Assembly: GCA_030035585.1 (NCBI GenBank)
Contig: CM057477.1
Coordinates: 64,833,447 to 64,897,446 of the forward strand
Direction of reading: 5' to 3'
DNA from: Dugong dugon
Lineage: Eukaryota > Chordata > Mammalia > Sirenia > Dugongidae
DNA: 64,000 bases
Shown here: positions 36,001-48,000 of the stretch, in pieces
Layout: the number at the start of each line of letters is the position of its first letter
Position numbering within the stretch: the first letter of the stretch is position 1
Made by a program: the position numbers and the translations under genes
Notes under the pieces: generated by a model
The model's database searches: none
Seen by the model: only the letters and a program-made list of their open reading frames with translations
What the model was told of the DNA's origin: nothing

Positions 36001-39000
36001 GTAGTGGTGGTGGTGATTAGTTTCTGCACCGGGTGACACCAACCCTAGTGACAGGTGCATGAACATGGCAGCTGGGGGAGGTGACAAGCTACCACACTGG
36101 GTGACGGGTGATGGGTGACACCAACCCTAGTGACCCCATTGCCTTGGCAGTCCCTCCCTCAGCACCGCCGCTGCCACTGCTGTGGACCCTAGGGCCATTT
36201 TGGTGTCACCCCCTCTGACAGTGTCAGGCGGTGCAGTCCACATCACCCACACCCCTCTAGTGCATCACTGCTTGCTAAGAAAGCAAACTGTTATTACTAG
36301 GTGCCGTCAAATCGATTTCAACTCATAGCAACTCCATGTAACAGAGTAGAACTGCCCTATAGGGTTATCTAGGCTGTAATCTTTATGGAAGGAGCCTTGG
36401 TGGTACAGTGGCTAAGAGCTTGGCTGATAACCAACAGGCCCGTGGTTGGAACCCACCAGCCACTCTGCAGGGTAAAGATGTGGCCATCTGCTTCTGTAAA
36501 GATTACAGCCTTGGAAACCATATAGGGCAGTTCTACTCTGTCCTGTAGGGCCAATAGAAGTCAGAATTCACTCAATGGCAATGAGTTTCATTTCTTGGAA
36601 TCTTTAAGGGAGCAAATCACTAAGTCTTTCTCCCACGGAGCTGCTGGATGGGTTTGAACTGACAAACTTTTGGTTAGCAGCCCAGCGCTTAACTATTATA
36701 CCACCAGTGAAAACAAAAGGAAAATGTTTTCAAACACTGTGGAAGTAAACATTTACATATATAACTGAAAATGAGAGGTACCCACCAAACCCTGGTCTTT
36801 GATAGCCTAATGATGTATGTTATTTGTTTATTGAAGTAGGCTCCTTAACAGTCACTTCCTTATTATTCTAGAATCAAAGAATTTTGAAGCTAGAAGCAAC
36901 CTTAAATAGTTGCTCTACGTTATTTAAAGATGGGAGCCCTGGTGGCACAGTGGTTGAGAGCTTGGCTGCTAACCAAAAGGTCAGCAGTTTGAATTCACCA
37001 GCCGCTCCTTGGAAACCCTATAGGGTCACTATGAGTCGGAATCCACTAGATGGCAGGGATTTACAGGTTATTTTAAAGATGAGGAAAGAGCCGTCAGGAG
37101 AGGTTAAGTGATTTTCTGACTCTAGTCAACATTCATGTCATTATATTGACCCAGAAAGTTTATTATTTAAATTATTCCCTGACTCAGATACCACCACTAC
37201 CACCATTTGCTGTCAGGATGACTCTAACTCATGGCGGCCTCATGAGTGTCAGAGTACAATTGTGCTCTATGGGGTTTCAGTGGCTAATTTTTCAGAAATA
37301 GATCACCAGGCCTTTCTTTCCAGGTACCTCTGGGTAGACTCAACCCTCCAACCACTCAGTTGGCAGCTGAGCACGTTAATCATTTGTACCACCCAGGGAC
37401 TCCTGATTCAGATAAGCGTCCCCTTAACTAGTTTGAGTAAATGAGCCTTTCTCTAAGAACATCCCTCTTTTAATGAGACATGGCTAGAAACAAAGCACAC
37501 AACATACCACACCAGTGTTTGGAAGCAAAGTTCCTGTTCAGATCTGTTCCGATGCATCTATTGTCCTCATGAAAAGATCGGTTCTTTCTCCACATTCGAT
37601 TCTGAATACACAAGACGATCATGTTAAATAGACGCTTTTTAAAAGACCAAGCAGCCTGGTTGGGTTTCTCTCCTTCAACCCTCTCTCTTCCCTCACTTCA
37701 TTCTGTCACCTTCTTCACAGCGTCCTTTCCCACAGCCCCTATTTCTATCCAGGTCTCAATCATGCTCAAACTATCTGTGTTCCAAGAAGCCCTGGTGGTA
37801 CAGTGGTTAAGCTCTTGGCTGCTAACTGAAAGGTTAACAATTCGATCCCACCAGCTGCTCGGTGGGAGAAAGATGTGACAGTCTGCTTCTGTAAGGATTA
37901 CAGCCTTGGAAACGCTACAGGGAAGTTCTACTCTGTCCTATAGGGTTGCTGTCAGTCGAAACTGACTTGACAGCAATAGGTTTGGGTTTTTGTGTGTCTG
38001 TGTTTCAGAAAAGGGCTGTCTTAGACGGCCTTAATGCTCCCCTCAGCTTGCCTAAACATTACGTAGGCTTCTTCTGGACTCTAGGCCCCTGACCTCTCTC
38101 TCATCCTGGCCTTACAGAATCCGGATACAACATGTTCCATCTGCCCTTTACAGTAAACTCAGGAGATAACTCCATGTAATCAACACAGCCCATTGCCTAA
38201 CCTTCCCCTAAGGTCCTTCAGTACTTTTCCACTAGCTCACTTCAGTCTAAAAACCATACTGACCTCTGCTTCAAAGGAGTTGGAGCTCAGACTTAGGTCT
38301 GGTCTCACTCCCCTATTGGATAGCCCTGAATGAAATCTATTGTTACCTGTTTAACATTGTCTGGTAAAATTTTCTGTGACAGCTTGAATCAAATAAAACT
38401 AGTATTAGCTCAATTTTAATCTATAAAAGTAACAATTTGGTTTGGTTCCACTGAGCTGCTTGTTATGAATTGAATTGTGTCCCCCCCAAATATCTCTTGT
38501 AATCCTAACCCCTGTGCCTGTGGTGATAATACCCAATGAGTTTTCTTTGTTACGTTAATAAGGCAATATTAGTGTAGCCTGTGTTTTGAGTCAATCTTTT
38601 TAGAGATATAAAAGGAGCAGATTAGAAGCAAGAGGCAAGCAAGCAAGCAGAGATGGGAGAAGATGCCACATCACGTGAAGATTGTCCAGGGGCCAAGGAA
38701 TAGAAGGTGAAGAGACAAGGACCTTCCCCAGAGCTAACAAATAGAGATAGTCTTCCCTAGAGCCAGTTCCCTGATTTCAGACTTCCAGCTTCCTGAACTG
38801 TGAGAAAATAAATTCCTGTTTCTTAAATCCATCCACTTGTGGTATTTCTGCTATTGCAGCACTAGATAACTCAGACACTGCTCATTGACCTTATTTAGAC
38901 TTCTTCCCTTTAAATTAATTTTGTGCACGGTATCACTTTGAGCTCCTTCTAAGAAAAGTAAAGTGATTTTAATTATATCTCAACTCAAATTAAAACTATT

Positions 39001-42000
39001 AGTCCTGATTTTCAATGCTCGCTTTGATGAATTCCACACACTCATTTAAAAGCTACAGGAGGTGGAGATGTGAAGACACCTCGAGCCAGACTGCTTCTTT
39101 AATGGTAGTGATTGACTGGTTTTAAACATCACACACATTCCCCATTTGGGTTCTAGAGTAAACTGGGAAGTTTGATAATGTAAATGGCTGCTGCACAAAC
39201 TTTAAGTTGTGGGGTGGGGTTATGAGGCAACCCCCACATCACATGCAGTTTGTTAGGTTTTTCAAAACATATATATATATATACATATGCTTAGTTATGT
39301 TTTTATGTATCCTTCGTTAAATTATAAAGGACTGTACTTTATATTCAGTGAGTAATTTTTCATGAATTGTAATGTGGATGGACTAGAAGTAATAATGGTT
39401 TTCAGTATATATGAACTTGACCATGATACTTATACTTGTGCTCATGATTGAGTTAGAGGATGGAGGTTTACATTCACATACTAGTTAGAACACAATTTCA
39501 TTAAAATGCAAATTAAGTTAGAATGCTGTTCTAACTCTTGCAGTTCATGATTTTGCAAATCAAAATACTATGCACATTATTCTTAGTAAGATTTAATGGA
39601 TCCCAGCATTGTGCATCAATGGCAGCTAACATCACAAAAAGAGAGACAACCAGACATTATGTACATTCTGACAGGAGAACACGATATCAAAATGAAGTAG
39701 TCGTGTCAAAAATAAAATAAAATAAAACTGAATCTGATTAAGCCTCTAGAATCCAAATGTCAATTTTTAGGAAATACAGAGAACAGAGGAATACATTAAA
39801 TGACAACATGGCAATGCAATCAGCAAAACCCAGCCTTGCAAAACTCTTTTCTTCAACAAATAAATTGCAAGGGAGAAAAAAGAGAGCAAGAGATGGAGGG
39901 AGAGATTATACACAAAAACAGACCTAAAAGACACATTAACTAATCATGCATAACATATGAAGATTAGTTGAATCCTGTATCAAAGAAATAAATGATTTAA
40001 AAAGTAGTGAGACATTTGGAAATTTGAATACTGACTAGATACTTGATGGTATTAAGTAATAATTGTTAAATTTTAGGTACAGTACAATTATATTGCCGTC
40101 TTTGTTTGTTTGTTTAAGAGCCCTTTTCTTTTAAGGAGCCCTGGTTAAGTAAGAGCTTGGCTGCTAACCAAAAGGCTGGCAGTTCGAATCCACCAGCCGC
40201 TCCTTGAAAACCCTGTGGGGCAGTTCTCCTCCATCCTATAGGGTCCCCACGAGTCAGAATCGACTCGACGGCAATGGGTTTGGTTTGGGTTTCTTTTAGA
40301 GATGTATACTGAAATAGTCATTGATGAAATGATGATATGGGGGATCTGCTTCACAATAATAGTCTAGGGCAGAAGTGGAGGAGGATGGAGATGACAGATT
40401 GGCGATGAGTTGATCATTGTCGAAGCTGCATGACAATCACGTAGTTTATAATTGCTCCCACTTTTCTAGATATTTGACATTTTCCATAATAATAATTAAA
40501 ATTTATATTTTCATAATGCAACCATTGTGCCGAGGACCCAGGATTCTATGAATAATTCGGCCTGGATATTTTGTGTCCCCAAAGGGGGCATGTTTTCTCC
40601 TCTTTGTCTTCACCTGCCTCTGTCCAGCTGTACTCATAACCACCCACGTTCGCCACCTACCTCTTTCCAGCTGTACTCATAACCATCCACATTAACCACC
40701 TACCTCTTCCCAGCTGTACTCATAACCACCCACATTAACCACCTACCTCTTTCCAGCTGTACTCATAACCACCCACATTAACCACCTACCTCTTTCCAGC
40801 TGTACTCATAACCATCCACATTAACCACCTACCTCTTTCCAGCTGTACTCATAACCATCCACATTAACCACCTACCTCTTTCCAGGTGTACTCATAACCA
40901 CCCACATTAACTACCTACCTCTTTCCAGGTGTACTCATAACCACCCACATTAACCACCTACCTCTGTCCAGCTGTACTCATAACCACCCACGTTCGCCAC
41001 CTACCTCTTTCCAGGTGTACTCATAACCACCCACGTTCGCCACCTACCTCTTTCCAGCTGTACTCATAACCACCCACGTTCGCCACCTACCTCTTTCCAG
41101 CTGTACTCATAACCACCCACGTTCACCACCTACCTCTTTCCAGCTGTACTCATAACCACCCATGTTCACCACCTACTTCTTTCCAGCTGTACTCATAACC
41201 ACCCACATTAACCACCTACCTTTTTCCAGCTGTAGTCATAACCATCCACATTAACCACTGGCATGACATAGAAGTCCATGTGTCTCAGAAGATTAGTGTA
41301 CATTCTTTCCTTTCCATAGAGTTGAGTTACCTGCAAATTAAGAAGCACATCTGTTTTAAGTCCTTCTAAACTTAGTCTATTTCTTTTATGTGCTTTCCCC
41401 CCGTCTCCAAAGTCATTTGGTGTGTTTAGATTTGCAGATTTAACTTTCAGGAAGAGTATTAATTCCTCAAAGGACTGAATTTAGGGTACTCTGCTACCAA
41501 GTGATGGTAAATGCCTTGGACACAGGAAACACAGTCTTCCTATTTAATAGAGGCAGAAAATAGAATCATAAATTTTAAAAAATTCCCTTTGAAAAGTAAT
41601 TCTTTATGAAAGCCATAAAATAAGATAATAAAGCTCACTACATTCAAAAATTTAAGGAAACAAAAATTTAGCTATACTCCAGCTCCCTCTTCAGTAATCC
41701 ACATCTATCAGAGCTTAAATGCACTTTGTCTTATGTCCAGATATGATTAGATGCTATTTAAAAAAAAAAAATTTTATTGGGTTTTTGGTGAAAGTTTACA
41801 CAGCAAGTTAGGTTCCCATTTGACAGTTTCCACACAAACTGATCAATGACATTAGTTACATTTTTCACAGTGTGTCAACATTCTCTTTAAATGTGTTCTG
41901 TTGTTCCATTTCCAGTATTCTAGTTTCCCTGCTCCCTTATCTTCACATCTTTGCTTTAGATTAAAGACTGACCTTATGAACTCATACAGATAGTTTTTTA

Positions 42001-45000
42001 GTAGAGCACCAATAAATTCTATTTTCTAAATTGTGCCTAGAACTTGTTGTGGAGCTAAATTCTTGCTAGAAATGAATGTGTCTCTCAAGCATCAGGTCAT
42101 TAGGCTTTAGAATCAGTGGAACCTTTTCCTAGGTACTAGCTATGACTTTCCTGATAGGTACCATCTTACACCTGCTGTTGTCTCCTCTAGGACTCATACC
42201 CAGCTTAGGGTCACATATTCCAACATGATATAAGGGGCATCTATATTCTGATGACAAACAAAATGACCAAAAGAGAGGCAAGAGGACCATACAGACACAT
42301 TTTAGCTGGTTAAGTCATGTCATCTAGGGCTAAGTTTGATTTAAATTTATGGCAGCATTACTACACTTTAATTTTTGGATTAGTTTGAAATTGTTGTTCC
42401 AACCTTTATTCAAAGATTTTGTTAAGAAATTTTTTCATTATTGACAAAAGCAAAAGAAGACTTTTGAATCCTAATTGTACTATACCTAACACTTTATCAT
42501 TTTCCCTTTAAATATTTAAAATATATCCTTATTTCTCTCTAAAATGATCACAAGAGCCATATTAAAATCCTTTGTAATGGGTTAACCACTTATGAAATGT
42601 GGGAAAAGGGTAAGAAAAAATGCAAGGGTTTTTTTTGTTTGTTTTGTTTTAATCTACTACAGGTCAGAAATAGAAGGTTAATGAAAAGGAAGCAAAATGT
42701 ATAGACTGAGAGAAGCAATCCCTTAAGTAGTAAACAGTAAATACATTTTTTATGCTACAAATTTGTAAATTTGGGTTGGAGACATTTTTCAGCAATCACC
42801 TGGCATTTGTTATCAGAAAAAGATTGTTGTTGTGTGCCATTGAGTCGATTCTGACTCATAGTGACCCTGTAGGACAGAGCAGAACTGCTCCATAGGGTTT
42901 TCTAGGCTGTAATCTTTATGGGAGTAGATTGCCAGGTCTGTTCTCCCATGGAGCAGCTGGTGGGTTTGAACCGCCAACTTTTGGTTAGCAGTCGAGCACT
43001 TAACTGTTATGCCATCAGGCCTCCTTTGTGGCAATAGAAGGAATCTAAATCTGCTCATGTCCAGAGAGAAAATAAATGAGAGGCATAGAGAGAAGTGACT
43101 AGCCTTAAGCTTCCTGAGGAACAAAGGCCTGGTGATTTACTTCTAAAAAATCAGCCGATGAAAACCCTATGGATCCCAATGATCCAATCTGCAATGGAGC
43201 TTCTAAAATGTCCATTTTTAAAAAGGCTTATTGTTTATGTAGGCTTGGGCTACAAAAGCCAGGTTCCCATTGTTGGGGAAAAATACTAGACTGTAAGGAC
43301 CTTGGGCTGTATCTTTTTCCTCATTGTATCTCTGGGGTCTGGAACCTTGCAAGCAATGTATAAATATTTGTGGATTAAATAATTTACTCTTACAAAGATT
43401 CAGCAAGCTGGTGGGGTAAAGGGTAGGTTGGTTAATAACGGGGAAGAGGTGTTGGGTTGGAAAGGGTAGTGATTAGGGACCGCTTCACCAATGTGGATTA
43501 GAGTCAGTATGAATCGAATTTTCTTTCTGGCCCTTCTCAGGTTCAGTGATGGACTGAAAAGGAAGTGTTTTTCTCTCGTTTTGTGCCCTGCTCCATTCAT
43601 GACCTAAAAGGATTAAAACTACCGAACTTTAGGAAGGTTCTAGATGGTCAAAATGACTGGGCTGGGCTAAGGGTCTGGTCAGTTGGAACCATCTGCATTT
43701 GGCCAAAGAAGTGTCAACACTGGCTGGGAACTCTTCTGTGGGGTCTGTGATGCTGCAGCTCTGCGGGGGAGGGGGGGAGGGGGGAAGGCCATGAAGGTAG
43801 CTAGGGAGTCTGCATTTGTGAAGTCCTAGCAGAGGCAGGCATACTTCTACCTTCCACCTTTGGCACTTACCTTTGAAATATCTCATTTGTTAAGGCAGCT
43901 CTATCTACGTGGCAAACGCTTAACTTTCTAATGCATCTCTTTTGTATTACTATGCGTTTGTGAATATGAAGACAAAAATGACCATTATGGGAAAGACACA
44001 TGTTTGGAGTTATTTTTTCAGTGGCAAGTGCTCTTTATATAAATCAGGATAGAGAACATATATGCCCACCTTATAGGATTTAAAGGATAATTTTTACTGT
44101 TTTCATTTGCAGAGGTTTGTAGTCATTATATTTTTTATTTTAATGACATACTATTTGTCTTATATATGGTTTCCTTGATGCCAAACCTTTCTTCAGGGAC
44201 AAAATCCCCAATTATGACCTGTGGGAAAGTATGATCTGCTCTGTAATGTTGTGCTTTATGTTTCATTTCCAGAGGCAGAAAATGGCAAAAGACGTCTGGA
44301 TAGTTCAAACCAAAGGAAAAAGGATTAATTGGGATCCAACTTAGATAATTGTGTCACTTCTTTCTTCTACCTAGTAAACATATTAAAAACCCACCCCACT
44401 GCCATCAGGTGGATTCCGACTCATAGTGACCCTATAGGATAGAGTAGAACTGCCCCATAGGGTTTCCAAGGCTATGGTGGTATACTGGTTAAGTGTTTGG
44501 CTGCTAACCAAAAGGTCGGCTGTTCAGATCCATTGGCTGCTCCTTGGAAATCCTATGGGGCAGTTCTATACCGTCCTATAGGGTTGCTATGATTCAGACT
44601 CGGCAGCAAACAGTTTTTTTTAGTCTCTATGGAAGCAGACTGCCATGTCTTTCTCCCACAGAGTAGATGATGGATTTGAACTGCTGACCTTTCAGTTAGC
44701 AGCCGAGTACTTTAACCACTGTGCCACCAGAGCTCCTTAGTAAACATATTACGACCAGCATATTATTTAATTATTCTCCAGTGTTCAGCCCAGATAGAAA
44801 TGTCGGAAGGAAAAGATTAACAATCTTTGTGTTGTTGTTGTGTGCTGTCGAGTTGTTTTCGACTCATAGTGGCCCCATGTGACAGAGTAGAACTGCCCCA
44901 TTGGGTTTCCAAGGCTGTAATCTTTATGGGAGCAGATGGCCAGGTCTTTTTACCATGGTACCACTGGGTAGGTCTGAACCACCAACCCCTTGGTTAACAG

Positions 45001-48000
45001 TTAAGTGCATAACCCTTTGCACCACCAGGGCTCCTTCAACAACCTTTAGGAAGATTGAGATCATGGTTTTCAAACTTAATTTGGGTAATTAAGCCTCTCC
45101 CAAGCCTCACCTCCAGAGATTTTGAATCAAGAAGTCTATGACCTGAATTGGCATAACAAAGTTTATTAAGAAAATGTTCTGCATCATACTTTGGTGAGTG
45201 GCATCTGGGGTCTTAAAAGCTAGTGAGTAGCCATCTAAGATGCATCAATTGGTCCCAACCCACCTGGAGTATAGGAAAATGAAGAACACCATGGACACAA
45301 GGAAAGTATTAGCCCAAGAGACATAAAGGGCCACATAAACCAGAGACTTCATCAGCCTGAGACCAGAAGAACTGTATGGTGCCCAGCTACCACAATGACC
45401 GCCCTGACAGGGAACACAACAGAGGGTCCCTGATGGAGTGGGAGAAAAGTGGGGTGCAGAATTCAAATTCTGGTAAAAAAAAACCAGACTAAATGGTTTG
45501 ATTGGGACTGAAGGGACCCCGCAAGACATGGCCCCCAGACTCTCCTTTAGCCCAAGACTAAAACCATTCCCGAGGCCAACTCTTCACACAAAGATTAGAC
45601 TGTGGGACATAAATGATACTCGTGAAGAGTGTGCATCTTAGCTCAAGTAGATATGAGACTAAATGGGTAGCTCCTGTCCAGAAGTGAGATGAGAAGGCAG
45701 AGAGGATCAGGAGCTGGTTGAATGGACACGGGATATCTGGGGTGGAAAGGACCAGTGTGCTGTCATAGTACAAGCAGAGCAACTAGGGTCACATAACAAT
45801 GTATTTATAAATTTGTGTATGAGAGACTAACTTAAATTGTAAACTTTCACTTAAACCACAAAAAAAAAAAAAAAAAAAAAAAGGAATCTATGACCTGACT
45901 TGGAATAATGCCTTAAAATAAATAGCCCATGGTGGTGGGGGTGGGGGTGGGGGGGTGGTGGAGAAAAGAAAAAACAAAATTAATTAATTAATTAATAAAC
46001 TACTCAGTTCATTCAGATACAGGTAGTCTTGGGCCATATACTTAAAAGAATGTGAAGACTTACATAGCCTAGGAACCACAAGCAGAAAGCAGGAGAAATC
46101 CATTCTCTGGCATGGATTCCACAGTCAATCCATATGGCATTTTTAGCTATTTGTCCTTTTTTGGAAACCTGCTCAAAGAAAATAAAACAGTAACAAAAAC
46201 AATTACCCTCAGGATAATATCTTCCATTTATATAGTGCTTATATTTAATTCTCTCAGCAAGTCTATACAGTACACATTGTTCTCTCCATTCCTTTGAGAA
46301 TTCAAAGGAAAACTAAGAAGCTGGTGAGATAAAAGGGCAGCAGCTAAGGTCATAGATGGTGGGAGTGGGCACTAAGGTTTGTCACCAGAATTCTTGATTT
46401 CAAGCTCTTTTCCCCCCACAATTATCTAGTCATGTCAGAACTTCACGTGGCAATGGAGAAGCAGAGACCAGACTTTAGAGCTTCAGGCCAAACCTTCACA
46501 TTAGAGGTAAATGGGTAGGTGTTGGGTGGGCCGCCTTCCCTAGGAGGTGTGGAGATGCACCAAGAACAGAGAACAAAGAAAAGTCCATGGTGCCAGAGAT
46601 AAACGTGGATTCCCTCACCATTTGCCCTGGGGTACACAATTTCTATTTCCCCAGTTCACACAAAAAGAAGCACACATCTAACTTCACACAAACTGATTAC
46701 AGATCTGAGGACAGAGGCCTTGTTCTGATTCACAGTATGTTGGCCTGGTCCCAGCTGCCAACCCTCTGCAGTAAGAAAGCTCGACCTTTCCTCAATGATA
46801 GCCTTTGATGTCTTTAAAAGAACTCCCCCAAAACATCTCCAAACAATAAATCATAATTCATTAACATTAAAAAATTAGTGACACCACAATTTTAGGGAAT
46901 GGAAAAAAGGGAGAAGAGTGTTGTGAAATCAAACAAACATGTGGAGTTGAAATTCCAAAACAAGGAATTTTTTGCTTAACTAGAGCCCTGGTAACTCAGT
47001 GCCATCAAGTCGATTTCAACCCATAGCGACCCCATAGGACAGAGTAGAACTGTGACATAGGGTTTCCAAGGCTGTAATCTTTACGGAAGCAGACTGTCAC
47101 ATCTTTCTCTGGCAGAGTGGCTAGTGGGTTTGAACTGCTGACCTTTCAGTTAGCAGCTGAACACTTTGACCACTGTGCCACCAGGGTTAAAGCACTTGGC
47201 TGCTAACCAAAAGGTTGATGGCCCAAACCTACTACCCACTCTGCAGGAGAAAGATGTGACAGTCTGCTTCTGTAAAGATTACAGCTTTGGAAACCCTATG
47301 TGGGCAGTTCTAGCCCGTCCTATGGGGTCACTATGAGTTGGAACTGACTTGATGGCAGTAAGTTTGGTTTGGGATTTAGAGCCCTGGTGGTGCAATGGTT
47401 AAGCACTTGGCTGCTAACCAAAAGGTTGATGGTTTGAAATCACCCAGTGGCTCCATGGGAGAAAGACATGGCATTCTGCTCCTGTAAAGATTACAGCCTA
47501 GAAAACCCTATGGAGCAGTCTGCTCTGTCACTGGGGTGGCTATGGGTCAGAATCAATCCGGCAGCACCTAACAACAACAGAGCTAGCAATATCCAACTAG
47601 AGGGCAAGTGAGAAAGTCAAATGACATTGGCCACTAAGTGTCAAATTGTAGAAAAGGAACAACTGCTGGCTGCTGTACTCTATGCAGTTTCAAAGAAAAT
47701 CCTGAGTTGTCTGGATTGGTTGCCTTACTTGACCTTCTGCTGAACTGGGCTGTGCAAACTCTTTTGGTGCCGGTGCTGACAGTAAACAGAAGACCCCTAG
47801 AGACTCACATTACATGGATGTCCTTGGTCAAATGAGTGGGCTTCAGGCATCCAGGAAGCATGACTCCCCAACATGTACCTCTAGGTCCCAGAAACGCAAG
47901 TTCTAATGACTACATGCAACGTCACTGAAAGCAAATGTCATGTGTGCCTATGTCATGATTACATGTGTCCAATGTAATTGACTAACTAGGCTGTCAAGAG

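Noticed and set aside
40611-41255. CRISPR-like array
   Set aside because: The units are directly adjacent 43-mers without unique spacers and derive from a mammalian exon end, so this is a minisatellite.
5618-44740. AfroSINE tRNA-like heads as tRNA genes
   Set aside because: They lack a full cloverleaf and are followed by the SINE body every time.
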